NCBI GenBank assembly: GCA_017626555.1
Contig: JAGAIM010000072.1
Span: forward strand, 1 to 64,000
Source of the DNA: Bacteroidales bacterium
Lineage (GTDB): Bacteria > Bacteroidota > Bacteroidia > Bacteroidales > UBA932
DNA length: 64,000 nucleotides
Direction: 5' to 3'
In this document: positions 44,060 through 52,182 of the stretch, piece after piece
How the letters are laid out: every line of letters begins with the position of its first letter
How positions within the stretch are numbered: position 1 is the first letter of the stretch
Position numbers and translations under genes: made by a program
The notes under the pieces: model-generated
Databases searched by the model: none
Seen by the model: only the letters and a program-made list of their open reading frames with translations
What the model was told of the DNA's origin: nothing

Positions 44060-45487
44060 ATGTACCAAAAGATGAAAGATTTGCTCGGATTATATAGGGA
44101 TCGTACCGGCTGTGAACCGGAAAATCTGGTACCATTGACTGGCTCAGGGAGCAACAGGAAATATGTGAGGATGTCCGGTGGGGGAGCCTCTTTCATCGGA
44201 GTTGCCGGTACCGACTATCTTGAAAACAAGGCTTTCCTGGCTATTGCAGAGCATTTCAGAAGGAAAGGAATACCTGTCCCGGAAGTGTCAGGAGTCAGCG
44301 GCGACGGAATGTCGTACCTGCTCGAGGATCTTGGAGACTGTATGCTTTCCGATATGGTCGCGCAGGCTCAGAAGGATGGCGGCATTTCTGAAGATGGCGC
44401 TCTTGCGGACCTTCTTTGCAGGACTATGGCAATGCTGCCGAAGATACAGTTCGAGGGTGCTGCAGGCCTGGATTTTTCGGTGTGCTATCCTCAGCCACGA
44501 TTCGACAGGAGGATGGTGCTTTTCGATCTGAATTATTTTAAATATTGTTTTCTGAAGCCTTCGGGTCTGGAATTCAATGAAGTGCGGCTGCAGGATGATT
44601 TCGAGAGGCTTGCCGATGATCTTCTCAAAGAAGACAGCGATACCTTTCTCTATCGTGACTTCAATGCACGTAATGTTATGATACGTGGGGACGAACCGTA
44701 TTTTATTGACTTTCAGGGAGGACGCAAAGGACCTATATATTATGATGTGGCTTCTTTCGTGTGGCAGGCGAGAGCGGGATATCCGCAGTGGCTGAAGGAC
44801 AGGATGGTGGATTCGTATCTGTCGGCATTATCGGATTATATTGAAGTCGATCGTTCTCATTTTGACGAGAGGCTCCGTCTTTTCGTCCTTTTCCGCACTC
44901 TTCAGGTGCTCGGCGCATACGGGTTCCGAGGGCTTGTGGAACATAAGGCTCAGTTTGTGGTGAGTATAAAGCCCGCCTTGGAGGGATTGGAAAGGCTTCT
45001 GTCCGCTCCGTTCGAGGCCTATCCTTATCTGAATGAAGTGCTTCTGGATATGGCACGTCTTCCTAAATTCCATACTGAAGAACCCGATGGCAGACTTGAG
45101 GTCAAGGTGATGAGTTTTTCATATAGGAAAGGTATCCCGCAGGATATGACCGGGAATGGTGGAGGATATGTGTTTGACTGCCGTTCGATCCACAATCCCG
45201 GCAGGTACGAACCTTACAAGAAACTGACGGGAAAGGATGAGCCTGTCATCCGGTTTCTGGAAGATGACGGCGAGATTGTCAGATATCTCGAACATATATA
45301 CGGAATAGTTGATCCTCATATAGAAACATACTTAAGGAGGGGCTTTACCGACCTTATGGTGTGCTTCGGGTGTACAGGCGGCCAGCATCGTTCAGTATAT
45401 TGCGCAGAGCATCTTGCAGCCCACATTGGGAAAAAATATCCGGATGTGCGCGTGCGCCTGACCCATCGGGAACAAAAAGATCTTTGA
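44060..45487 (+). CDS. Fusion: AmgK-like anomeric sugar kinase with RapZ C-terminal domain
   Basis: A 475-residue two-domain protein. Residues 1-335 are an aminoglycoside-phosphotransferase-type kinase of the AmgK group. The catalytic loop YRDFNARNVM is near 198-207 and the metal loop YFIDFQGGRKGPIYYD near 214-229. AmgK phosphorylates MurNAc (and GlcNAc) at C1. Residues about 346-475 match the C-terminal domain of the RNase adaptor RapZ: SFSYRKGIPQD, YVFDCRSIHNP, KLTGKDEPV and GCTGGQHRSVYCAEHLA. The RapZ N-terminal NTPase is absent. In E. coli the RapZ C-terminal domain binds glucosamine-6-phosphate. The MurU-like gene follows after one base. A TTG at 44048 would be in frame, but ATG 44060 is preferred; ATG 44072 is also possible. 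Confidence 0.85.
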   Translation: MYQKMKDLLGLYRDRTGCEPENLVPLTGSGSNRKYVRMSGGGASFIGVAGTDYLENKAFLAIAEHFRRKGIPVPEVSGVSGDGMSYLLEDLGDCMLSDMVAQAQKDGGISEDGALADLLCRTMAMLPKIQFEGAAGLDFSVCYPQPRFDRRMVLFDLNYFKYCFLKPSGLEFNEVRLQDDFERLADDLLKEDSDTFLYRDFNARNVMIRGDEPYFIDFQGGRKGPIYYDVASFVWQARAGYPQWLKDRMVDSYLSALSDYIEVDRSHFDERLRLFVLFRTLQVLGAYGFRGLVEHKAQFVVSIKPALEGLERLLSAPFEAYPYLNEVLLDMARLPKFHTEEPDGRLEVKVMSFSYRKGIPQDMTGNGGGYVFDCRSIHNPGRYEPYKKLTGKDEPVIRFLEDDGEIVRYLEHIYGIVDPHIETYLRRGFTDLMVCFGCTGGQHRSVYCAEHLAAHIGKKYPDVRVRLTHREQKDL

Positions 45488-45488
45488 T

Positions 45489-46274
45489 ATGAAGTGTCTT
45501 GTTTTTGCAGCAGGTCTGGGAACCCGACTGAAGCCTTTGACCGATAGAATGCCCAAGGCATTGGTGCCGGTGGGCGGTAGGCCGCTTATCGAACACGTCA
45601 CACGTAAATTGAAGAAGGCTGGTATTGAAGAAGCAGTGACAAATGTCCATCATTTTGCGGATATGATAGAAGAATGGGCTGAGAATCAAGATATTATACC
45701 GATGCGTATTTCTGATGAAAGGCCTCTTCTTCTGGAGACGGGAGGAGGTGTGCTGCACGCCAGGCCGTTTCTGGAGGGCTGCGGAAGATTCTTGGTCCAT
45801 AATGTGGATATACTTTCCGATCTCGATATAGCCTGGTTCGAGTCCTGTGTGAAGGAAGATGCTCTCGCCACCCTGCTTGTGAGCGAGAGAAAGACTTCGC
45901 GCTATCTTCTCTTCGAACCGGATACTATGCGGCTTCTCGGATGGACGAATATAGTGACGGGGGAAGTCCGTTCGCCATATCCCGGTCTGGATCCGCATCA
46001 ATGCCGTATGCTGGCATTTTCCGGGATACATATAATGTCCGACAGTATTTTTGACCGACTTGAGGATTATGCACGTGAGAGAGGACTCTATGAAGAATCT
46101 GATGCTCCGCGTTTTCCGATAATGGACTTTTACCTTTCCGTCTGTGCTCAGTGCAATATCTATGGTGTCGAGGCTTGCGGCCTTAATATTATCGATGTCG
46201 GAAAACTCGATACTGTGGAACTGGCCGAAAAGGAACTGTCCCGGCTTGAAGATTCATCTGATAATGACAAGTAA
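45489..46274 (+). CDS. murU: MurU-like N-acetylmuramate-1-phosphate uridylyltransferase
   Basis: A 261-residue nucleotidyltransferase with the signature FAAGLGTRLKPLTDRMPKAL at residues 6-25. LLETGGGVLHA near residue 80 and VHNVDILSDLD near residue 105 (the metal Asp) follow the MurU pattern. In the Pseudomonas and Tannerella recycling route MurU makes UDP-MurNAc from MurNAc-1-phosphate, bypassing de novo synthesis and its fosfomycin-sensitive step. It begins one base after the kinase gene. A related sugar-1-phosphate could be the substrate, but the kinase neighbour favours MurU. Confidence 0.82.
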   Translation: MKCLVFAAGLGTRLKPLTDRMPKALVPVGGRPLIEHVTRKLKKAGIEEAVTNVHHFADMIEEWAENQDIIPMRISDERPLLLETGGGVLHARPFLEGCGRFLVHNVDILSDLDIAWFESCVKEDALATLLVSERKTSRYLLFEPDTMRLLGWTNIVTGEVRSPYPGLDPHQCRMLAFSGIHIMSDSIFDRLEDYARERGLYEESDAPRFPIMDFYLSVCAQCNIYGVEACGLNIIDVGKLDTVELAEKELSRLEDSSDNDK

Positions 46275-46286
46275 AACTATAAGACT

Positions 46287-46655
46287 ATGAAATTTTTAGG
46301 AAACATTCTCTGGTTCTTGCTCGGTGGTTTCATCGTGAGCCTTTATTATTTTCTGACGGGAATAGTGTTCTGCATCACAATCATCGGTATCCCGTTCGGC
46401 CTTCAACTGATCAAACTTGCCGGCTTCGCCCTGTGGCCTTTCGGACACGATATACAGTCTGATACCAATGACGGCGGTTGTCTGGCCATCATTATGAACG
46501 TGATCTGGATACTGGTGGGAGGAATAGAAATCGCAATGCTGCATCTCGCCTTCGGGGCGTTCCTATGCATAACCATTGTCGGAATCCCTTTCGGACTGCA
46601 GCACTTCAAAATGGCGCTTCTGGCACTGATCCCTTTCGGTAAAAAGATCAGTTAG
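46287..46655 (+). CDS. yccF: YccF domain-containing inner membrane protein
   Basis: A 122-residue membrane protein made of two similar halves, each with a helix and a repeated VFCITIIGIPFGLQLIK / FLCITIVGIPFGLQHFK segment followed by a WPFG or IPFG turn. This internal duplication is the mark of the YccF (DUF307) family. It has no known biochemical role. It follows the murU-like gene by 12 bases and may be co-transcribed. Its last bases overlap the end of the convergent CPBP gene by four. Confidence 0.93.
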   Translation: MKFLGNILWFLLGGFIVSLYYFLTGIVFCITIIGIPFGLQLIKLAGFALWPFGHDIQSDTNDGGCLAIIMNVIWILVGGIEIAMLHLAFGAFLCITIVGIPFGLQHFKMALLALIPFGKKIS

Positions 46656-47560
46656 ACGATACTCATCGGATCGATCTTGTCACAATTGCCCATCCTGGCA
46701 TCTTTTGTCGGGATGGCTCTTATTATGACTATTGCACTTGCCAGAATGAGTATGCACAATATGAATATTGCGGCGTATTTCCAAGGACTGAGAATGTCCA
46801 TAAATGTGTCTGCTTCCCTGAATGCCGGTATCCTGCTGAATATTGTCGCGAATGTATTGTTGACACAGTGCATCAGCATTGTAAGTTTCAGCGAACCGGT
46901 TCTGTAATATACATATCCGAACAGAAGTCCGAGAATGAAGGCAGGAATGGCCTGCCAAGGATTCAGGTGCAGGACAGCAAAGAATGCCGCAGATACGCAG
47001 ATCGCTCCTGTGGGGTTCATCTTGCTGAGCAATCCTCTGAGTACCAGACCTCTGCACAGCCATTCCTCAAAGAGGGGAGCAAAGATGGATACTGATAGGA
47101 GTGATGCCCAGAGAGGACCGTTGGTCATAGATTCGAGAGCCTCTTCAAGATAGGCGGGCATATCAGGAAGGGCGGCGCTAAGAGGCTCGCATACGAATGC
47201 TGCGGCGATAGTGGCCAATGATACAGTCAATGCTGCAACAAGGCCTCCTTTTGTGCCGAAGTTGTTGCTGTCCAATGCATATCCGGTGTCGAATATTTCA
47301 TTCCTCCTGCTTTTGGCTGAGGCATACAGGAGCGGTGGTATGAACGATACCGGATACGATATGAGCATACTGTATGAACTGACTGCCTCGGATGGTCCCA
47401 TAGCAAGAATGAAGATTCCGCTTAAAAGGCTGCCCAGAAGTGAACCGATAATGAAAAGGAGGAACAGCATCATCATACCTCCGAAGCCGGGAAGGTAGTA
47501 TGAATAGTTGGCGAAGAGTTCGTATGAAGCCCTGCCTTGGTGTCTTTTGAAAAATCCCAT
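46652..47560 (-). CDS. CPBP family intramembrane glutamic endopeptidase
   Basis: A 302-residue polytopic membrane protein of the CAAX protease/Abi group. Motif 1 is FEEWLCRGLVLRG near residues 162-174 (EExxxR). Motif 2 is FAVLHLNPWQAIPAF and motif 3 is MHCVNNTFATI. Around eight hydrophobic segments can be counted. Known family members cut prenylated or other membrane proteins or serve in bacteriocin immunity. The substrate here is unknown. The gene is alone, divergent from the divIC-like gene, with back-to-back promoters in the gap. Confidence 0.9.
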   Translation of the reverse strand: MGFFKRHQGRASYELFANYSYYLPGFGGMMMLFLLFIIGSLLGSLLSGIFILAMGPSEAVSSYSMLISYPVSFIPPLLYASAKSRRNEIFDTGYALDSNNFGTKGGLVAALTVSLATIAAAFVCEPLSAALPDMPAYLEEALESMTNGPLWASLLSVSIFAPLFEEWLCRGLVLRGLLSKMNPTGAICVSAAFFAVLHLNPWQAIPAFILGLLFGYVYYRTGSLKLTMLMHCVNNTFATIFSRIPAFREADTFMDILSPWKYAAIFILCILILASAIVIIRAIPTKDARMGNCDKIDPMSIV

Positions 47561-47585
47561 AAGAGAAACTTTAATGTTGAAACCG

Positions 47586-47618
47586 TTTGGAAATATTTAC
47601 CAAAAATAGTTATTTTTG
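47586..47618 (+). promoter_or_regulatory. Promoter of the divIC/ftsB-like gene
   Basis: TTTG at 47586-47589, a 21-base spacer and TATTTTTG at 47611-47618 match both consensus elements exactly. The start should be near 47624, which excludes the TTG at 47587 as start codon. Confidence 0.85.
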
Positions 47619-47632
47619 TGAAGATAATCAGA
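47601..47632 (-). promoter_or_regulatory. Promoter of the CPBP gene
   Basis: Minus-strand TATTTTTG (47608 to 47601) with TCTG (47632 to 47629) 20 bases upstream. It overlaps the divIC promoter, so RNA polymerase could occupy only one of the two at a time. Confidence 0.65.
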
Positions 47633-47646
47633 AACTGTTCAATATT

Positions 47647-47949
47647 TTGGGAAAGATCAGAGATATTTTTTCGGGCGAGCATCGTAAATTCGCCTGGTTT
47701 GTGGTTATATGCACCACATTGTTCGTCGTTTCGTGGCTTGTCGGCCCGGGTACTACCGTCATACATTGGATTCAGGCCAAAAGAGAGATTGCCGCTCAGG
47801 AAAGGCAGATGGAGGTGTATCGGGAAGAAATCGAAATGATGGACAGAAATATAGGGGAGTTGAAGACCAATAAGGACTCCCTTGAAAAATTCGCCAGAGA
47901 GCAGTTTGGCTTTGCTGTCCCTGGCGAAGATGTATATGTCATCAGATGA
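47647..47949 (+). CDS. Septum formation initiator family protein (FtsB/DivIC)
   Basis: A 100-residue bitopic protein of the divisome FtsB/DivIC family. A short cytoplasmic end precedes one membrane helix (about residues 14-32, FAWFVVICTTLFVVSWLV). A coiled coil (KREIAAQERQMEVYREEIEMM) follows, then the family end segment LEKFAREQFGFAVPGEDVYVI. There is no ATG before the coiled coil. The promoter forces the start downstream of about 47624; the first fitting start is TTG at 47647 (encoding LGKIRDIFSGEH). It converges with purB after 8 bases. Confidence 0.85.
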   Translation: MGKIRDIFSGEHRKFAWFVVICTTLFVVSWLVGPGTTVIHWIQAKREIAAQERQMEVYREEIEMMDRNIGELKTNKDSLEKFAREQFGFAVPGEDVYVIR

Positions 47950-47957
47950 TCAGTTCG

Positions 47958-49298
47958 TCAGAAACCTGTGTAGGTCCAAGGCGAAACAGCCCTGAGTTCT
48001 TCCTTCACTGATTCAGGCACCTCGAGTGTCTCTATGAAATCTGCTATGACTTCACGATTGATACCCGCACCTGTACGTGTAAGCGCCTTGAGCGTCTCGT
48101 AAGGGTTCGGGTAATTTTCTCTGCGGAGGATTGTCTGGATGGCTTCCGCCACTACTGCCCAGTTTCTTTCAAGATCGGCTCTGATAGCATCCTCGTTAAG
48201 AATAAGTTTTCCGAGTCCTTTCTTAAGCGAATTGAGCGATATTATCGAATGTGCAAGAGGCATTCCGATGTTGCGGAGAACGGTGGAGTCTGTGAGGTCA
48301 CGCTGCAGACGTGAGATCGGAAGTTTCATCGACAGATGGGTATAGAGGGCATCTGCTACTCCGAAATTACCTTCAGCATTTTCGAAATCGATAGGGTTCA
48401 CTTTGTGCGGCATCGCGGAAGAACCCACTTCTCCGGCCTTTACCTTCTGGCGGAAATATTCCATTGAAATATATGTCCAGATGTCGCGTGCGAAATCGAT
48501 CAGTATTGTATTTATTCGGCGGAGACAGTCAAAAAGTGATGCCAGATTGTCGTAATGCTCGATCTGAGTGGTAGGGAACGATCTCTTCAGGCCAAGAGAA
48601 GCCACGAAATCGTTGCCGAAGGATATCCAGTCGATTGCCGGATACGCCACCTTATGTGCGTTCATATTTCCTGTTGCACCTCCGAATTTTGCCGGATATG
48701 TAAGAAGTCCGAATTGACGGATCTGTTCCTCAAGGCGCACCGCAAATACATTGAATTCCTTTCCGACGCGGGTCGGTGATGCCGGCTGGCCGTGTGTCTT
48801 GGCAAGCATAGGAATATCTTTCCATTCCTCGGCCATTCCCTTGATGAGGTCGAGAACTTCCTGAAGAAGAGGCATATAGCACTCGTCAATGGCTTCCTTG
48901 AAGGAGAGCGGAACAGACGTGTTGTTTATGTCCTGGGAGGTGAGGCCGAAATGGACGAATTCTCCCCACTTCATAATATCCATTTCCTTGAAACGGTCCT
49001 TTATGAAGTATTCCACAGCCTTCACATCGTGATTGGTAACCTTCTCTATTTCCTTTACCTTTGCTGCATCTGCAGGTGTCATATTCCTGTAGATGTCCCT
49101 CAATGCTTCGAATCTGGAGGTGTCGAAGTCGGCGAGTTGCGGCAGAGGAATCCTGCACAAGGCAATGAAATATTCGATTTCCACACGTACGCGGTATCTT
49201 ATCAGTGCATATTCGCTGAAATACTCCCTAAGAGGCTCGGTCTGACGCGAGTATCGTCCATCGACAGGCGATACTGCCAAAAGTGAATGATTGTCCAT
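47958..49298 (-). CDS. purB: Adenylosuccinate lyase
   Basis: A 446-residue fumarase/aspartase superfamily enzyme acting twice in purine synthesis (on SAICAR and on adenylosuccinate). The catalytic-serine signature SSAMPHKVNPIDFENAEG is near residue 293. The catalytic His region is AKTHGQPASPTRVGKEF near residue 170, and TSQDINNT is near 120. The N-terminal SLLAVSPVDGRYSRQT matches the E. coli PurB type. It is monocistronic with a consensus promoter. Length is normal and no anomaly is seen. Confidence 0.97.
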   Translation of the reverse strand: MDNHSLLAVSPVDGRYSRQTEPLREYFSEYALIRYRVRVEIEYFIALCRIPLPQLADFDTSRFEALRDIYRNMTPADAAKVKEIEKVTNHDVKAVEYFIKDRFKEMDIMKWGEFVHFGLTSQDINNTSVPLSFKEAIDECYMPLLQEVLDLIKGMAEEWKDIPMLAKTHGQPASPTRVGKEFNVFAVRLEEQIRQFGLLTYPAKFGGATGNMNAHKVAYPAIDWISFGNDFVASLGLKRSFPTTQIEHYDNLASLFDCLRRINTILIDFARDIWTYISMEYFRQKVKAGEVGSSAMPHKVNPIDFENAEGNFGVADALYTHLSMKLPISRLQRDLTDSTVLRNIGMPLAHSIISLNSLKKGLGKLILNEDAIRADLERNWAVVAEAIQTILRRENYPNPYETLKALTRTGAGINREVIADFIETLEVPESVKEELRAVSPWTYTGF

Positions 49299-49322
49299 TT
49301 CCTGTTATTTATAAATCAGGCG

Positions 49323-49354
49323 CAAATATAGAAATTTTTAATGTAAAGGGCAAT
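49323..49354 (-). promoter_or_regulatory. Promoter of purB
   Basis: Minus-strand TATATTTG (49330 to 49323) and ATTG (49354 to 49351) with a 20-base spacer. The leader to the ATG at 49298 is about 20 bases. Confidence 0.75.
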
Positions 49355-49369
49355 CTTGCTTTCCTATTG

Positions 49370-49400
49370 ATTGGAAATCAGTTAAAAAAGTTTAACTTTG
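49370..49400 (+). promoter_or_regulatory. Promoter of the 49.4 kb lipoprotein operon
   Basis: ATTG at 49370-49373, a 19-base spacer and TAACTTTG at 49393-49400. The leader to the ATG at 49450 is about 45 bases. Confidence 0.75.
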
Positions 49401-49449
49401 CCACGATATGGCGTAAAATATTATTATTAACAATTAATACCGATTTTTA

Positions 49450-52182
49450 ATGAAAAACTCTCTGTTGAAGTCCTTGTCATACGGTTTTGCCGTAATGATG
49501 GCAGGACTTGTTATGGGCTGTGGCCCTGAAGTTATTCCGGATGTTCAGGAACCGGTTGACAAACCTGACGAACAACCGTCTGACACTACTGAAGTCACAG
49601 ACCCGAACATAGGCGATTTCGCTCTCGAATTGAAGAGTGTCGAGGCTGATGGCGTTGAACTCCTTGTCAAGGCACCATACGAGGTGGAAATCGCGTACCA
49701 GGTGCTCAGGCAGCCTAAGACATTCTCGCCGGCAGTCCTTTTCAAGGATGTTCCGAACAGCACCATCGCGACTGTCGCTCCCGGCGATGTTCTGAAAGTG
49801 AACGAAAATGTGGAGCAGGATGCTGTCCATTATCTGTATGCTGCGGCTAAACTCGATGAAAAGAATTATTCTAAACTTGTACAGATCGAGTTCACGACTC
49901 CGGCATACAACTTCACGGAACTCGTGACCGTAGTTGATACATATTATGATGGTTACAAGGTACATATCACTGTTCCTCAGGAGACAAAGGATAGAGGCAA
50001 TGTGATACGTTACGGTTCCACAAGCCTTGCCTGGTACAACCTGCTCAAGAACTCCAAGGGTGGAGATTCTGTCGATCTTAACGCAATCGTTGCCAACGGT
50101 AACCCATACGGCAATTACGTGAAGAACGACTCTACAGTCATATTCAATGACGCTAATGTCGTGCTGCTTGACAAGAACGGTGACCCTGTAATGGATTCTG
50201 ACAATCAGATGATCGATATCCACGATCCGATCGCTCCTAATGAACCGTCCATCTTCCTTGCCGGAGAGTGCAGGCTTGGCGACCAGTGGGAGTTTGCTGA
50301 CATTATGGGATATCAACTCATAAGTTCTCTTGAACCGGTCTATACTTATACAATTCCGCTTTTTGACTGGGATAAAGGATGGACTGGTGCATTCCAGAAG
50401 AAGGAGTTCTTTACCAAGACGCCTTCAGTATGCGAGGCTACTGTTACAGTAGATATTCCTGAGGAGGAGATCGGCGTTACCGATGCGATGATCTATTTCA
50501 CAATGGACGAAGGTGTGTCGAGGTATTTCTATATGGTTCTTGACAACAGTACTTACAACCAGATTCTCAGCACATATCTTGACGGACACGAAGAGTGGTA
50601 TCAGTGGTTCCTTACTTCATACATAGCATTCTATGAGTGGGGTGTAGTCGGAGAGGTCGAGGATAAGGCTGTCAATGCAGCGGCCGGCTTCGTGGAGCCT
50701 CTTACCGGTGGCGATACCTATCACGTCCTTGTCACCGTGATGGGAGCAGATAACGGTTCCCAGCAGAACTTCATCCACAAGACATTCACCGCAAAGGAGA
50801 AGACAAAGCGTGCTCCAGTAATCGAAATAGCCGCTGTCCAGAACGGTGATCCATATCTTGCGACATTCAATATCAAGGCACCTAACAAGGATGTAGTCGG
50901 TTCATATTGGGCTTGTGACTATGCGCGTGAGTTCGAACTTATGTTCAACGCGAAATATACATACGCCGATATTCTCAAAGGCAACTACTCTTTCACATCT
51001 GCCGAGATTGCTGAAATCAACTCAGATAAGGGTCTTGAGATTTCATTCCCTACCCTGGACGGTGAGGTGACAAGGCTTGCCGCATACGGTTGCAACGACG
51101 AATATACATTCAATTATATCGACCCTGACAAGGAAGGTGCAGGATGGGCAGACTACAAGGCTCCTATGGCAGAGAAGAAGGCCGCGATCAATTCGCCTCT
51201 GTTCGATGCACTTGAGGGTGAGTGGACCGCTACTGCTATGATCGTTGCAAAAGAACAAGTGGAAGACGGTTCGTATGTCTCTTACAATGTGCAGCATTCT
51301 TCGAAGGTGGTGATTTCCGGTGAGGCTCCTGAGGTTCCTGCAGTACTTGAACCTTCTGTATATCCTCTTTACAGTGGCAAGTCTAAGGATGAGGTCGATG
51401 GTATGTTCGAGGAACTTGGCATCCTTACAGACCAGTTCTCGGAGTATCGTCTTGAAGGACAGAACAGACTCCTCTGCAACGGCTTCATTGACTTCGATTA
51501 TTATACGGATCCGGGTCGTCTGACTTACAGAAGTCCATACGATCTCTTCAAGGCTGTTGATTATGCTTCTGTGGATGTGCCTATGCTTCTGTATGACTTC
51601 GGACCTAAGTGGTTCCTCGAAGTCCGTGAAGATGGAAGTGTCATAGTTCCGTTCAATTCGACTTATCTGCCTCCTATGCACAAATGGCCTGGCTATCCGT
51701 TCTATCTCGGAGGTGTTGCCGGAGGAAGTGCATTCATCGATGCAACAGACAAAGTGCCTGGTTTCCCTGTGGAAATCGCATCTGATTACAATACCATCAT
51801 AGTCAAGCCGATTGTCATTGCACAGAGCGATGCGACTGCTGAACTCCCTGCAGGATCATATTATATGAATTCCATAGGTTTGGGACAGAATGGCCTCGAG
51901 ATCGTTGCGACAGTCATTTCCGAGATCGTCCTTACAAGAGGATGGACAGAGCCTGAGAAGCCGGAGGAGGTTCCTGCAGCAGCCCCTGAAAGACTTAATG
52001 CCGTTACGGTTGACGGAAAGGCTGTGACAGAACTTCCTAAGTCTCGCGTAATCAAGTCTATGACCGGTCTTAAGGTGGATCCTCGTCGTGAATACAAGAT
52101 GGATGAGACTCCGAACGTCGTGACTATGGAAATGGTTGAGGAGACATCGGAAAAGATACTGAAACATTTTAACGTACAGTAA
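49450..52182 (+). CDS. Large surface-type lipoprotein of unknown function
   Basis: A 910-residue exported protein that I do not recognise as a named family. The signal peptide ends in VMGC (Cys24), followed by a Pro/Asp/Glu linker (DVQEPVDKPDEQPSDTTEV), so it is a lipoprotein on a flexible tether. The body is beta-rich with repeated openings such as FALELKSVEADGVELLVKAP and VIEIAAVQNGDPYLATFNIK, which look like successive immunoglobulin or fibronectin-like domains. The last 60 residues (PAAAPERLNAVTVDGKAVTE to HFNVQ) have no repeat. It shares this plan with the partial lipoprotein at the right edge. Its stop overlaps the ATG of the Omp28-related gene by one base, so the two products are probably made together. 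Confidence 0.7.
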   Translation: MKNSLLKSLSYGFAVMMAGLVMGCGPEVIPDVQEPVDKPDEQPSDTTEVTDPNIGDFALELKSVEADGVELLVKAPYEVEIAYQVLRQPKTFSPAVLFKDVPNSTIATVAPGDVLKVNENVEQDAVHYLYAAAKLDEKNYSKLVQIEFTTPAYNFTELVTVVDTYYDGYKVHITVPQETKDRGNVIRYGSTSLAWYNLLKNSKGGDSVDLNAIVANGNPYGNYVKNDSTVIFNDANVVLLDKNGDPVMDSDNQMIDIHDPIAPNEPSIFLAGECRLGDQWEFADIMGYQLISSLEPVYTYTIPLFDWDKGWTGAFQKKEFFTKTPSVCEATVTVDIPEEEIGVTDAMIYFTMDEGVSRYFYMVLDNSTYNQILSTYLDGHEEWYQWFLTSYIAFYEWGVVGEVEDKAVNAAAGFVEPLTGGDTYHVLVTVMGADNGSQQNFIHKTFTAKEKTKRAPVIEIAAVQNGDPYLATFNIKAPNKDVVGSYWACDYAREFELMFNAKYTYADILKGNYSFTSAEIAEINSDKGLEISFPTLDGEVTRLAAYGCNDEYTFNYIDPDKEGAGWADYKAPMAEKKAAINSPLFDALEGEWTATAMIVAKEQVEDGSYVSYNVQHSSKVVISGEAPEVPAVLEPSVYPLYSGKSKDEVDGMFEELGILTDQFSEYRLEGQNRLLCNGFIDFDYYTDPGRLTYRSPYDLFKAVDYASVDVPMLLYDFGPKWFLEVREDGSVIVPFNSTYLPPMHKWPGYPFYLGGVAGGSAFIDATDKVPGFPVEIASDYNTIIVKPIVIAQSDATAELPAGSYYMNSIGLGQNGLEIVATVISEIVLTRGWTEPEKPEEVPAAAPERLNAVTVDGKAVTELPKSRVIKSMTGLKVDPRREYKMDETPNVVTMEMVEETSEKILKHFNVQ

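Noticed and set aside
43983..44135. Longer N-terminus for nicotinate phosphoribosyltransferase
   Set aside because: It would contain the TACATTTG -7 element and enter the divergent kinase gene.
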